Of a stretch of 64,000 nucleotides of DNA, positions 24,477 through 35,375 are shown in pieces; position 1 is the stretch's first letter, and each line of letters begins with the position of its first letter. The position numbers and the translations under genes are program-made. The DNA comes from DATMER01 sp963741305. Its GTDB lineage: Bacteria; Acidobacteriota; Thermoanaerobaculia; Multivoradales; UBA5704. The notes under the pieces were generated by a model. It was not told the origin of the DNA. It saw nothing but the letters and a program-made list of their open reading frames with translations, and made no database searches. Where the stretch lies: assembly GCA_963741305.1 (NCBI GenBank), contig CAVUHL010000003.1, positions 4,340,001 to 4,404,000 on the forward strand. Direction: 5' to 3'.

Positions 24477-24878
24477 CTACCAGAGCTCGCAAAGGATCTC
24501 GCCGCCGACCTTGCGCTCGCGCGCCTGGATGTCGGTCAACAGACCCTGCGACGTCGAGACGATCCCCACGCCGAGGCCGTTGCGCACCGGCTGGATCTCG
24601 CCGGCACGGCGGTAAACCCGGCGGCCCGGCTTGCTGATCCGCGTCACGCTGTTGATCGCGGGCTCGCCCTGCGCGCTGTAGCGCAGGAAGATGCGCACCG
24701 AATTCGTCGGGCCTTCGACTTCGATCTCCCGGTAGTTGCGGATGAAGCCCTCCTCCTTGAGGAGACGGCAGACCTCCAGCTTGAGCCGGGAGACCGGCAC
24801 GTCGAGCCGGTCGTGCTTCGCCAGATGGGCGTTGCGGATCCGCGTCAGCAGATCCGAGATGGGATCAGTCATGCTCAT
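24477..24878 (-). CDS. rpsH: 30S ribosomal protein S8
   Basis: 133 residues: TDPISDLLTRIRNAHLAKHD at the N-terminus and GVGIVSTSQGLLTDIQARER near the C-terminus, both diagnostic. S8 binds 16S helix 21 and in Escherichia coli is the translational repressor of the spc operon. The start is ATG at 24878 with GGAAGA upstream. Confidence 0.98.
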   Translation of the reverse strand: MSMTDPISDLLTRIRNAHLAKHDRLDVPVSRLKLEVCRLLKEEGFIRNYREIEVEGPTNSVRIFLRYSAQGEPAINSVTRISKPGRRVYRRAGEIQPVRNGLGVGIVSTSQGLLTDIQARERKVGGEILCELW

Positions 24879-24892
24879 TGCATTTCTTCCTT

Positions 24893-25084
24893 TTACCAGC
24901 TCGCCTTGATCACGCCGGGCAGATAGCCCTGCAGCGCGAGGTCCCGCAGGTGGATGCGGCAGAGCCCGAACTTGCGATAGACGCTGCGCGGGCGGCCGCA
25001 GACCCGGCACCGGTTGCGGTGGCGGACCTCAAATTTCAACTTCTTCTTTTCCTTCGCGATCTTTGCCGTCGTCGCCACAGTCAA
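24893..25084 (-). CDS. rpsN: 30S ribosomal protein S14, zinc-ribbon (type Z)
   Basis: 63 residues, the short type Z form. First ligand pair CRVC. The second pair, usually CxxC, reads CRIH, so the fourth zinc ligand would be His instead of Cys. The rest is canonical (GRPRSVYRKFGL; LPGVIKASW at the end). Between rplE and rpsH. Confidence 0.97.
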   Translation of the reverse strand: MTVATTAKIAKEKKKLKFEVRHRNRCRVCGRPRSVYRKFGLCRIHLRDLALQGYLPGVIKASW

Positions 25085-25088
25085 TCTC

Positions 25089-25733
25089 CTAGCGCTGGAA
25101 CGGCATGCCGAGCTCGCGCAGCAGGAACAGTGCGCGCTCGTCGTTGCCGGCCGTCGTCACGATCGTGATGTTCATTCCCTTTGCCTTCTCGACCTTGTTG
25201 TAGTCGATCTCCGGGAAGATCAACTGGTCGCGGACGCCCAGGGTGTAGTTGCCGCGGCCATCGAAGCTCTTCGTCGAAATGCCGCGGAAGTCGCGCACCC
25301 GGGGGAGCGCAACCGAGATCAGCCTGTCGAGGAACTCCCACATGCGGGTGCCGCGCAGCGTGACCCGGGCGCCGATCGGCATGCCCTGCCGCAGCTTGAA
25401 GGCCGCGATGGACTTCTGAGCACGGGTGATCGTCGGCCGCTGGCCCGCGAGCGACGCCAGCTCCTCGGCGGCGTCGTCCAGGATCTTGATGTTCTGGATC
25501 GCCTCGCCCACTCCCATGTTGAGGGAGATCTTCTCGATCCTGGGCACGGCCATCACGTTCTCGATGCCGAACTCCTTCTGGATCCGGGCCACGATCTCGT
25601 CCTTGTACCGCTGCTTGAGCCGCGGCACGTAGCCTTCAGGGAGAGGAGCGGACGGGCCGGTCGCCGCCGCGGCGGCCTTGCCCTTGCTCTTCTTGACCTT
25701 GCCTTCGTCTTTCTTCGCCGTATCTTTCGCCAT
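25089..25733 (-). CDS. rplE: 50S ribosomal protein L5 with N-terminal extension
   Basis: 214 residues against about 180 usual. The first 33 residues are a Lys/Ala-rich, probably disordered extension. The body has the L5 signatures MAVPRIEKISLNMGVGEAIQ and the C-terminal NITIVTTAGNDERALFLLRE. L5 binds 5S rRNA and contacts P-site tRNA and S13. ATG at 25733. Confidence 0.97.
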   Translation of the reverse strand: MAKDTAKKDEGKVKKSKGKAAAAATGPSAPLPEGYVPRLKQRYKDEIVARIQKEFGIENVMAVPRIEKISLNMGVGEAIQNIKILDDAAEELASLAGQRPTITRAQKSIAAFKLRQGMPIGARVTLRGTRMWEFLDRLISVALPRVRDFRGISTKSFDGRGNYTLGVRDQLIFPEIDYNKVEKAKGMNITIVTTAGNDERALFLLRELGMPFQR

Positions 25734-25752
25734 GTCGGTAAACCTCAAACGT

Positions 25753-26073
25753 CTAGAAGTTGGCGCTGCAGTTCTTGCAGACGCGAACGCCGCGCCCGTC
25801 CTCGAGACGCTTACGGCCGAGCCGGGACGGCTTGCCGCACTCCGGGCAGATCACCATCAGGTTCGAGACCTGGATCGGTGCCTCGCGCTCCAGGATGCCG
25901 CCCTGGATCCCCTTGTTGGGGTTCGGACGCGTGTGGCGCTTGATCATGTTGACGCGCTCCACGATCGCCTTGCCCTTTTCGGCGAGCACCCGCAGCACCC
26001 GTCCGCGGGCGCCACGGTCCTTGCCCGTCGTGACGAGGACCTGATCATTCTTTTTCACATTCAGCTTTGACAT
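25753..26073 (-). CDS. rplX: 50S ribosomal protein L24
   Basis: 106 residues. KOW motif (KNDQVLVTTGKDRGARGRVL), then VNMIKRHTRPNPNKGIQGGI. The C-terminus keeps a CPECGKPSRLG...CKNC zinc ribbon, so this is the zinc-binding version. L24 initiates 50S assembly. Confidence 0.98.
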   Translation of the reverse strand: MSKLNVKKNDQVLVTTGKDRGARGRVLRVLAEKGKAIVERVNMIKRHTRPNPNKGIQGGILEREAPIQVSNLMVICPECGKPSRLGRKRLEDGRGVRVCKNCSANF

Positions 26074-26074
26074 C

Positions 26075-26443
26075 TCAGATGACCTCCGGCGCCAGGGAGA
26101 TGATCTTCATGAATCTCCGCTCGCGCAGCTCGCGGGCAACCGGACCGAACACGCGGGTGCCGATGGGCTCGCCGGCGTCGTTGATCAGGACCGCGGAGTT
26201 GGTATCGAAGCGGATGTAGCTCCCGTCCTTGCGCCGCTGTTCCTTGGCAGTGCGCACGATCACCGCCTTGACTACCTGCCCCTTCTTCACCGTGCCGTCC
26301 GGAGAAGCTTCCTTCACCGAAGCGGTGATCGTGTCGCCCAGCCGGCCGTACTGGCCCGCCGACCCGCCGCGCAAGTGGATGCAGGCGATCTTCTTCGCGC
26401 CGGTGTTGTCGGCCACGTCGAGTATGGTTCCCATCTGGATCAT
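26075..26443 (-). CDS. rplN: 50S ribosomal protein L14
   Basis: 122 residues, the exact family length. Starts MIQMGTILDVADNTGAKKIA and ends with the RELRERRFMKIISLAPEVI signature. It forms an intersubunit bridge and binds RsfS. One nucleotide separates its stop from rplX. Confidence 0.99.
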   Translation of the reverse strand: MIQMGTILDVADNTGAKKIACIHLRGGSAGQYGRLGDTITASVKEASPDGTVKKGQVVKAVIVRTAKEQRRKDGSYIRFDTNSAVLINDAGEPIGTRVFGPVARELRERRFMKIISLAPEVI

Positions 26444-26467
26444 CGTCTTGTATCCCTTACCGGCGCC

Positions 26468-26761
26468 TTACTGGGCCCGCTCGACGATCTGGCGGATGCG
26501 CCAGCGTTTCAACTTGGAAAGAGGCCGGCTCGAGACGATCTCCACGAGATCGCCGACCTTGGCCTGGTTCTCTTCGTCGTGCGCGTGGAAACGGGTGGTC
26601 CGCTTCATCGCCCGATGGTAGAGCCGGTGCGTGGCGGTGCTCTCCACCGCCACGACAACGGTCTTGTTCATCTTGTCGCTCACAACCCGGCCGACCTTGA
26701 CCTGCCGAGGCGTCTGTCCGGTTTCCGGCTGGGCCTGCTCCTGAGTGCTCTCTTCCGCCAT
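26468..26761 (-). CDS. rpsQ: 30S ribosomal protein S17
   Basis: 97 residues. After a Gln/Glu-rich N-terminal extension of about 22 residues comes the OB-fold core: KVGRVVSDKMNKTVVVAVES, then GDLVEIVSSRPLSKLKRWRI. ATG at 26761. Between rpmC and rplN. Confidence 0.97.
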   Translation of the reverse strand: MAEESTQEQAQPETGQTPRQVKVGRVVSDKMNKTVVVAVESTATHRLYHRAMKRTTRFHAHDEENQAKVGDLVEIVSSRPLSKLKRWRIRQIVERAQ

Positions 26762-26778
26762 GTCTGTAGCTCCCAACC

Positions 26779-26967
26779 TTATCCGCGCTTCTCGCGCAGG
26801 ACCGTCATAACGCGCGCCAGGTCGCGGCGCACTTCACGGATCCGGGCCGGCTTCTCGAGCTGCCCCGTGACCTTCTGCAGGCGCAGGGCGAAGAGCTGGT
26901 CCGCCAGCTCCTTCTCCTTGTCCCGCAGCTCTTCGACCGTCTGATCGCGAATTTCGCCAACCTTCAT
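26779..26967 (-). CDS. rpmC: 50S ribosomal protein L29
   Basis: 62 residues, two-helix protein at the polypeptide exit (trigger-factor docking site). Diagnostic KEKELADQLFALRLQKVTGQ and IREVRRDLARVMTVLRE. Confidence 0.98.
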   Translation of the reverse strand: MKVGEIRDQTVEELRDKEKELADQLFALRLQKVTGQLEKPARIREVRRDLARVMTVLREKRG

Positions 26968-26971
26968 CGTC

Positions 26972-27391
26972 TCACCTCAGCTCCTCGTGACGGGTGACGA
27001 ACCGCGTCTTGATCCCCAGCTTGTGGGAAGCCAGCCGCATCGCCTCTTCCGCGATGTCCGCCGGGACGCCCTCCAGTTCATAGAGGATGCGCGCCGGCCG
27101 TACCACCGCGACCCACTCCTCTGGGGGGCCTTTGCCCTTGCCCATGCGGGTCTCGAGAGGCTTCTTGGTGATCGGCTTGTCCGGGAACACCCGGATCCAA
27201 ACCTTGCCGCCGCGCTTGACGTGGCGGTTGATCGCGACACGGGCGGCCTCGATCTGCCGCGCCGTCACCCAGCCCGGCTCCAGCGCCTGCAGGCCGAAAT
27301 CCCCGAAGGCAATGTAGTTGCCGCCCTTGGACATCCCCTTGCGCCGGCCGCGCTGCTGCTTTCTGAATTTGACTTTCTTGGGCATCAACAT
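26972..27391 (-). CDS. rplP: 50S ribosomal protein L16
   Basis: 139 residues. MLMPKKVKFRKQQRGRRKGM start and GKVWIRVFPDKPITKKPLET core are typical. It organises the A-site region of 23S rRNA. The stop is 4 nt from the rpmC start. Confidence 0.99.
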   Translation of the reverse strand: MLMPKKVKFRKQQRGRRKGMSKGGNYIAFGDFGLQALEPGWVTARQIEAARVAINRHVKRGGKVWIRVFPDKPITKKPLETRMGKGKGPPEEWVAVVRPARILYELEGVPADIAEEAMRLASHKLGIKTRFVTRHEELR

Positions 27392-27407
27392 GGTTCATCA
27401 ACCTCTT

Positions 27408-28058
27408 CTAAGCCGAAGCCCGCCGGCTCTTCTCTTTCAACAGATCACCCTTGTAGACCCAGACCTTGCAGCCGATCACGCCGTAGGTCGTGCGCGACTC
27501 GGCCAGGCCGTAGTCGATGTCCGCCTTGAGCGTGTGGAGCGGCAGCCGCCCCTCCTGGTACCACTCGGAGCGCGCGATCTCGGCGCCGCCCAGGCGGCCG
27601 GAGACCATGATCTTGACCCCCTTGGCGCCGAACCGGAAGGCCGATTCCATGGCCTTCTTCATGGCACGGCGGAAGGAGACGCGCCGCTCGAGCTGTCCGG
27701 CGATCGACTGCGCCACGAGCTGGGCGTCGAGCTCCGGCCGCTGGATCTCCTGGATGTTGATGTGGACCTCGCGGCCCATCTGCTTCTGCAGCTCGTCGCG
27801 CAGCTTGTCCACCTCGGCGCCGCGGCGGCCGATGATGATACCCGGCCGCGAGGTGTAGATCGTCACCCGCAGCTTGTCCGCCGCGCGCTCGATGTCCACC
27901 TCGGAGACGCCAGCGTGCGACAGCCGCGTCTTGAGCAGGCGGCGAAGCCTCAGATCCTCGTGCAGGGTGTCGGCGTACTTCTGATCGCCGTACCAGCGCG
28001 AGTGCCAGGTCTTGTTGTAGACGAGCCGAAACCCGTAGGGGTGCGTTTTCTGACCCAC
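27408..28058 (-). CDS. rpsC: 30S ribosomal protein S3
   Basis: 216 residues. GTG start at 28058 (GQKTHPYGFRL follows) with GAGG upstream. The KH domain contains GRRGAEVDKLRDELQKQMGR; the C-terminal domain contains GVKIMVSGRLGGAEIARSEW. S3 lines the mRNA entry channel. Confidence 0.98.
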   Translation of the reverse strand: MGQKTHPYGFRLVYNKTWHSRWYGDQKYADTLHEDLRLRRLLKTRLSHAGVSEVDIERAADKLRVTIYTSRPGIIIGRRGAEVDKLRDELQKQMGREVHINIQEIQRPELDAQLVAQSIAGQLERRVSFRRAMKKAMESAFRFGAKGVKIMVSGRLGGAEIARSEWYQEGRLPLHTLKADIDYGLAESRTTYGVIGCKVWVYKGDLLKEKSRRASA

Positions 28059-28074
28059 CGTTCGATCCTCTTTC

Positions 28075-28428
28075 TTACGCCTTGCCCTCACCCTTGCGGG
28101 TGTCGAGCTTGATCGTGATGTGGCTCTGCCGCTTGAGGACGCGGAACGCGCGCCCCATCGGCGCCGGCCGAATCCGTTTGAACATCGGCCCGCCGTCCAC
28201 GAAGATTTCCTTGACGTAGAGCCGGTCGACGTCGACATGGTCGTCCCGGTTCTCCGCGTTGGCGATCGCCGACTTCAGGCACTTCTGAACGTGCTGGGCC
28301 GCCGCCTTGTTCGTCACGTCCAGGATGTGAACCGCGTCCTGAGCGTTCTTGCCGCGGATCAGGTTGGCGACCAGGCGGACCTTCTGCGCCGAGCCCCGGA
28401 GGTAGCGAAGCCGTGCTGTGACTTCCAT
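28075..28428 (-). CDS. rplV: 50S ribosomal protein L22
   Basis: 117 residues. Core: RGSAQKVRLVANLIRGKNAQ and an extended loop that reaches into the exit tunnel, ending RAFRVLKRQSHITIKL. ATG at 28428. Confidence 0.98.
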   Translation of the reverse strand: MEVTARLRYLRGSAQKVRLVANLIRGKNAQDAVHILDVTNKAAAQHVQKCLKSAIANAENRDDHVDVDRLYVKEIFVDGGPMFKRIRPAPMGRAFRVLKRQSHITIKLDTRKGEGKA

Positions 28429-28467
28429 CGTTCGTTCCCCTCTTCTCGCTGGTCCCATCTCCCGGTA

Positions 28468-28755
28468 CTACCGGGGACGGGCGCCCTTCTCGGCCTTCTT
28501 GCCGGCATGGCTACGGAAGGTCCGGGTCTGCGCGAACTCGCCGAGCTTGTGGCCGACCATGTTCTCGCTGACGTAGACCGGAATGAACTTCTGACCGTTG
28601 TGCACCGCGATGGTATGCCCGACCATCTCGGGGACGACCGTCGAGCGCCGGGACCAGGTCTTGATCACCCGCTTCTCGCCTCGGTCGTTCATCCCCTCCA
28701 GCTTGCGGAGGAGGGGATCGTCGATGAAGTAGCCCTTCTTGAGCGAACGCGCCAT
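28468..28755 (-). CDS. rpsS: 30S ribosomal protein S19
   Basis: 95 residues. Starts MARSLKKGYFIDDPLLRKLE; contains IKTWSRRSTVVPEMVGHTIA and VGHKLGEFAQTRTFRSHAG. 30S head protein paired with S13. Confidence 0.99.
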   Translation of the reverse strand: MARSLKKGYFIDDPLLRKLEGMNDRGEKRVIKTWSRRSTVVPEMVGHTIAVHNGQKFIPVYVSENMVGHKLGEFAQTRTFRSHAGKKAEKGARPR

Positions 28756-28770
28756 GGTATCTCCTGATCC

Positions 28771-29598
<828 letters not shown>

Positions 29599-29599
29599 C

Positions 29600-29890
29600 T
29601 TACATCCCCTCGAAGAACTCGATCTGCTTCTCGCCCGCGGCGAGCCGCACGTAAGCCTTCTTCCAGTCCGGCCGGCGGCCGACGTGGCGGCCCTGGCGGC
29701 GCACCTTGCCGTGCACCCGGGCGATCCGCACTTCGCTCACCTTGACCTTGAACCGGTCCTCGACCGCCTTCTTGACGTCGATCTTGTTCGCGTCGCGGTG
29801 GACCTCGAAGGCCACGATGTTCATGTCCTCGCGCTGGTCCGTCGACTTCTCGGTGATCAACGGGCGCCGGATGACTTCCTGGATCCTCAT
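29600..29890 (-). CDS. rplW: 50S ribosomal protein L23
   Basis: 96 residues; exit-site protein and docking point for trigger factor and SRP. Signatures IRRPLITEKSTDQRED, EVHRDANKIDVKKAVEDRFK. Overlaps the rplD stop by 4 nt. Confidence 0.98.
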   Translation of the reverse strand: MRIQEVIRRPLITEKSTDQREDMNIVAFEVHRDANKIDVKKAVEDRFKVKVSEVRIARVHGKVRRQGRHVGRRPDWKKAYVRLAAGEKQIEFFEGM

Positions 29891-30510
29891 TTCGCGAGCA
29901 CCTCCACCAGACGGTTGAGAGCGCCCTCGCTCAGCACCAGGAACGACCGGTCCACCACGTCATAGACGTTGACAGCCAGGGCATCAACCGTTTTGAGCGC
30001 CGAAACATTCCGCGAAGCCCTCGCCAGGTTCTCGTTCTCGCGGCTGTCCACCAGGAGCGCCTTGCCCTCGATACCCAGGCCGGTCAGCTGCCGGACCAGC
30101 TCGCGCGTCCGGTGATCGGACAGGTCGAAGCTCTCCAGCACCAGGATCCGCTCCTCGGCGGCTTTCCGCGAAAGGGCAGACTTGAGGGCGTTCTTCTTCT
30201 CCCTCACCGAAAGGTGCTTCTCGTGGCCGTGCGGGACCGGGCCGTGCACGATGCCGCCGTGGCGCCACTTGGGGTTGCGGATGTCGCCCACGCGGGCGCG
30301 CCCCGTCCCCTTCTGCCGCCAGAGCTTCTTGCCGGAGCCCGAAACCTCGGCGCGGGTCTTCACCTTGTGCGTGCCCGAGCGCCGGCCCGAAAGGTAGGCC
30401 TGCACGACCTCGTGGATCAGGTGCTCTTTGTACGGGTAGCCGAACACCGCGTCCGGTACCTCGATCTCGCGCACCTGCTTGTTGTCCAGATTCTTGACTG
30501 CAATCTTCAT
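29887..30510 (-). CDS. rplD: 50S ribosomal protein L4
   Basis: 207 residues. Contains the tunnel-lining extended loop (AEVSGSGKKLWRQKGTGRAR, then WRHGGIVHGPVPH). In Escherichia coli L4 also autoregulates the S10 operon; no such leader is visible here. ATG at 30510; the open frame upstream belongs to rplC in another phase. Confidence 0.98.
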   Translation of the reverse strand: MKIAVKNLDNKQVREIEVPDAVFGYPYKEHLIHEVVQAYLSGRRSGTHKVKTRAEVSGSGKKLWRQKGTGRARVGDIRNPKWRHGGIVHGPVPHGHEKHLSVREKKNALKSALSRKAAEERILVLESFDLSDHRTRELVRQLTGLGIEGKALLVDSRENENLARASRNVSALKTVDALAVNVYDVVDRSFLVLSEGALNRLVEVLAK

Positions 30511-30535
30511 AGTTGATCCCCAAAGCGCTCCCGCG

Positions 30536-31165
30536 CTAGCCTCGCTTGGCCCGGCGGATCTGCAGGAAGCCGCTCTTCGGACCCGGCACCGCGCCCCGCA
30601 CATAGATCAGGTTCTGCTCGGCATCCACCTTGACGACCTGAAGGTTCTTGACCGTCACGCGATCGCCGCCCATGCGGCCGGTGCCGCGCATGCCGGGCAT
30701 CACTCGCGACGGATACGCGGACTGACCGATCGAGCCCGGCGCACGGTGGAACATGGAGCCGTGGCTGCCCGCTCCACCGCGGAAGCCATGACGCTTCATG
30801 ACACCCTGGAAGCCCTTGCCCTTGCTCGTGCCGATCACGTCCACCCACTCTTTTTCGGCAAAGATCGAGACGTCGATCGAATCGCCCGGGTTGGCGTCCT
30901 CGCCGGCGTCGAGCCGGAGCTCCACCACCCGGCGGACGGGCGCCACGCCGGCCTTTTTGAAGTGGCCCTCGCGCGGACGGCCGACCTTCTTCGCCGGCTT
31001 GTCCTCGACGAGCCCGATCTGGACCGCGTCATAGCCGTCGGCCTCGACCGTCTTCCTTTGCACCACCAGGCAGGGTCCTGCCTGGATCACCGTGACCGGA
31101 ACGGCCGTCCCGTCGTCGGCGTAGATCTGGGTCATGCCCAGCTTCTTGCCCAGAATGCCTTCCAT
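30536..31165 (-). CDS. rplC: 50S ribosomal protein L3
   Basis: 209 residues. Starts MEGILGKKLGMTQIYADDGT and contains the GKGFQGVMKRHGFRGGAGSH signature, including the Gln that is N5-methylated in some bacteria. It is an early assembly protein near the peptidyl transferase centre. Confidence 0.99.
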   Translation of the reverse strand: MEGILGKKLGMTQIYADDGTAVPVTVIQAGPCLVVQRKTVEADGYDAVQIGLVEDKPAKKVGRPREGHFKKAGVAPVRRVVELRLDAGEDANPGDSIDVSIFAEKEWVDVIGTSKGKGFQGVMKRHGFRGGAGSHGSMFHRAPGSIGQSAYPSRVMPGMRGTGRMGGDRVTVKNLQVVKVDAEQNLIYVRGAVPGPKSGFLQIRRAKRG

Positions 31166-31193
31166 CGCTTATCTCCTCGGCTTCTCGGAAGGT

Positions 31194-31511
31194 CTACTTA
31201 CCGAATGCCTTGATCTCGACGTCCACACCGGCAGGCAGCTCGAGCTTCATCAGCGCGTCCACCGTCTGGCTGGTGGGTTCGAAGATGTCGAGCAGCCGCT
31301 TGTGCGTACGGATCTCAAACTGCTCCCGCGACTTCTTGTCGACGTGCGGCGAGCGGTTGACGGTGTACCGGGCAATGTGCGTGGGCAGGGGGATCGGCCC
31401 CACGACCCGCGCTCCGGTGCGCCGAGCGGTGTCCACGATCTCGTGCGTCGACGTGTCCAGGATGCGGTAGTCGAACGCCTTCAGGCGGATGCGAATCTTC
31501 TCGTTGACCAT
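31194..31511 (-). CDS. rpsJ: 30S ribosomal protein S10
   Basis: 105 residues. IRIRLKAFDYRILDTSTHEI and the TVNRSPHVDKKSREQFEIRT loop are diagnostic. Also the NusE transcription antitermination partner of NusB/NusG. It follows tuf by 30 nt, which joins str and S10 operons without a break. Confidence 0.99.
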   Translation of the reverse strand: MVNEKIRIRLKAFDYRILDTSTHEIVDTARRTGARVVGPIPLPTHIARYTVNRSPHVDKKSREQFEIRTHKRLLDIFEPTSQTVDALMKLELPAGVDVEIKAFGK

Positions 31512-31541
31512 GATTTCCTCAAGCAGATCGGGCCAGGCCCG

Positions 31542-32735
<1,194 letters not shown>

Positions 32736-32787
32736 GATCTCTCCTCGCGGTATCTCTCTTAGAAATCATCAACCAGCGGTTGTTCGC

Positions 32788-34863
32788 CTAGCCGGCGGCC
32801 TTGGCAACGATCTCTTCGCTTACGCTCTTGGGGGCCTGTTCGTAGGCCGCGAATTGCATGGTGTAGTTGGCGCGACCCTGCGACATGGAGCGCAGGTCGG
32901 TCGCGTAGCCGAACATCTCCGACAGCGGGACCCGGGCGCTGATCACCTGGGCGTTGCCGCGCGCCTCCATACTCTGGATGCGGCCGCGGCGCGAGGTGAT
33001 GTCGCCAACGATGGCGCCCATGTACTCCTCGGGGGTGACGGCCTCGACCGCCATGATCGGCTCCATGATCACGGGGCGGGCCCGCTTGCACGCGTCCTGG
33101 AACGCCATGGAACCGGCGATCTTGAACGCGATTTCCGAGGAATCGACCTCGTGGTACGAGCCCTCGTAAAGATCCACTTCGACGCCGGTCACCGGGAAGC
33201 CCGCGAGCGGGCCGGTCTCCAGCGCCTCCTTGATCCCCTGCTCGATCGGCTTGATGTATTCCTTGGGGATCGAACCGCCGACGATCTTGTTGTTGAAGAT
33301 GAAATCGCCCTCGGTGGTCGGACGCAGGCGGATCTTGGCATGGCCGAACTGGCCACGGCCGCCGGTCTGCCGGATGTACCGGCCTTCGCCCTCGGCTTCG
33401 GCGGTCAGCGTCTCCTTGTAGGCCACCTGCGGCTTGCCCACGTTCGCGCCCACCTTGAACTCGCGCACCAGGCGGTCTACGATGATCTCCAAGTGGAGCT
33501 CGCCCATGCCCGAGATCAGCGTCTGACCGGTATCAGGCTCGGTGTAGACGCGGAAGGTGGGGTCCTCCTGCATCAGCTTGGCCAAGGCCATGCCGAGCTT
33601 CTCCTGGTCGGACTTGGTCTTGGGCTCGATGGAGACCGCGATCACCGGCTCGGGGAACTGCATCGCCTCCAGCGTCACGGGGTTCTTGGGATCGCAGATC
33701 GTCTCCCCGGTGGTGACGTTCTTGAGGCCCACGGCGGCGGCGATGTCGCCGGCCCACACCTCGTTGATCTCTTCGCGCTTGTTGGCGTGCATCTTGAGCA
33801 GGCGGCCGATGCGCTCGGTGGTGCCCTTCTTGGCATTGAGCACCGACATGCCCGACTCGATGTGGCCAGAGTAGACGCGGAAGAACGCGAGCTGTCCGAC
33901 GAACGGATCACTCATGATCTTGAACACCAGGCCGGCGAAAGGCTCGTCGTCGTTCGAGCTGCGGATGACCGGCTGCTCGTTGTGAGGATCGAGGCCCTCG
34001 ATCGGCGGGATGTCCAGAGGCGAAGGGAGATAGGCGACGACCGCGTCGAGAAGCGGCTGCACGCCCTTGTTCTTGAACGCGCTGCCGCAGATCACCGGCT
34101 GCACCACCCCGGCCACCGTGGCGCGGCGCAGGGCAGCGCGCAGCTCGTCGTTGGTGACCTCCTCGCCCGAGAGGTACTTCTCGAGGAGCTGGTCGTCGGT
34201 CTCCGAGATCGTCTCGACCATCTGCTCGCGCATCTTGTGGGCGCGGTCAAGGTAGTCCTCGGGGATGTCCACGAGCTGGTAGTCGGCGCCCATCGCCTCG
34301 TCCTTGTAGGCGATCCCGCGCATCTCGATCAGGTCGATGATGCCGCGGAAGTTCTCTTCCTTGCCCCAGGGGAGCTGGATGACAACGGGGTTGGCGGCGA
34401 GACGGGTGCGCATCATGGAGACAGTGCGGTCGAAGTCGGCGCCGATGCGGTCCATCTTGTTGATGAACGCGATGCGCGGCACGCGGTAGCGGTCGGCTTG
34501 GCGCCAGACCGTCTCCGACTGCGGCTCGACGCCGGCGACCGAATCGAACACGGCGACGGCGCCGTCGAGGACACGCAGCGAGCGCTCCACCTCGGCGGTG
34601 AAATCCACGTGACCGGGCGTATCGATGATGTTGATCCGGATGCCCTTCCAGAAGCAGGTCGTGGCAGCGGAAGTGATGGTGATTCCGCGCTCCTGCTCCT
34701 GAACCATCCAGTCCATCGTCGCGGTGCCTTCGTGCACCTCACCGATCTTGTAGTTCACCCCCGTGTAAAAGAGGATGCGCTCGGTAGTCGTCGTCTTACC
34801 GGCATCGATGTGAGCCATGATGCCGATATTGCGTGTGTCCTTCAGGGGACTCTGCCGTGCCAT
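32788..34863 (-). CDS. fusA: Elongation factor G
   Basis: 691 residues. G1 AHIDAGKTTTTERIL, switch I and EQERGITITSAATTCFW, G3 DTPGHVDFT, G4 NKMDRIGADF; domain IV and V with GSYHEVDSSEIAFKIAG. GTPase that drives translocation and, with RRF, recycling. Full length, so this is the canonical rather than a divergent EF-G paralogue. Confidence 0.99.
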   Translation of the reverse strand: MARQSPLKDTRNIGIMAHIDAGKTTTTERILFYTGVNYKIGEVHEGTATMDWMVQEQERGITITSAATTCFWKGIRINIIDTPGHVDFTAEVERSLRVLDGAVAVFDSVAGVEPQSETVWRQADRYRVPRIAFINKMDRIGADFDRTVSMMRTRLAANPVVIQLPWGKEENFRGIIDLIEMRGIAYKDEAMGADYQLVDIPEDYLDRAHKMREQMVETISETDDQLLEKYLSGEEVTNDELRAALRRATVAGVVQPVICGSAFKNKGVQPLLDAVVAYLPSPLDIPPIEGLDPHNEQPVIRSSNDDEPFAGLVFKIMSDPFVGQLAFFRVYSGHIESGMSVLNAKKGTTERIGRLLKMHANKREEINEVWAGDIAAAVGLKNVTTGETICDPKNPVTLEAMQFPEPVIAVSIEPKTKSDQEKLGMALAKLMQEDPTFRVYTEPDTGQTLISGMGELHLEIIVDRLVREFKVGANVGKPQVAYKETLTAEAEGEGRYIRQTGGRGQFGHAKIRLRPTTEGDFIFNNKIVGGSIPKEYIKPIEQGIKEALETGPLAGFPVTGVEVDLYEGSYHEVDSSEIAFKIAGSMAFQDACKRARPVIMEPIMAVEAVTPEEYMGAIVGDITSRRGRIQSMEARGNAQVISARVPLSEMFGYATDLRSMSQGRANYTMQFAAYEQAPKSVSEEIVAKAAG

Positions 34864-34887
34864 GATGCTTTACCGTCTTCCCGTCTC

Positions 34888-35358
34888 TTACCAGCGATAG
34901 TGAGCGAAGGCCTTGTTGGCCTCGGCCATGCGGTGAGTGTCTTCCTTCTTCTTGATGGCGGCGCCGCGGTTCTCGGCAGCGTCCATGAGCTCGCCGGCAA
35001 GGCGGGCGCGCATCGTCTTCTCGCCGCGGGACTGCGCGGTGGTGATGAGCCAGCGCATGGACAGGGCGAGCTTGCGGCTGGGGCGGACCTCCACCGGCAC
35101 CTGGTACGTCGAGCCGCCGACCCGGCGGGACTTGACCTCGACCGCGGGCTTGACGTTCTCGACGGCCTTCTTGAAGACCTTCATCGGGTCGTCGCTGGTG
35201 CGCTGGCGGATGGCCTCGAGGGCATCGTAGAGGATGCGCTCGGCCACCGACTTCTTGCCGTCCTTCATGATGACGTTCACGAACTTCGTCACCAGTTGGG
35301 AGTTGTAGAGCGGGTCCGGCAGAACCTCGCGTTTCGGGACTTCTCTGCGCCTGGGCAT
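34888..35358 (-). CDS. rpsG: 30S ribosomal protein S7
   Basis: 156 residues. Starts with a basic RRREVPKREVLPDPLYNSQL. LALSMRWLITTAQSRGEKTM is the conserved helix. Head-assembly protein; in enterobacteria it represses the str operon. Ends AEANKAFAHYRW. Confidence 0.99.
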   Translation of the reverse strand: MPRRREVPKREVLPDPLYNSQLVTKFVNVIMKDGKKSVAERILYDALEAIRQRTSDDPMKVFKKAVENVKPAVEVKSRRVGGSTYQVPVEVRPSRKLALSMRWLITTAQSRGEKTMRARLAGELMDAAENRGAAIKKKEDTHRMAEANKAFAHYRW

Positions 35359-35375
35359 TTCTCTTCAGGCCTCCG

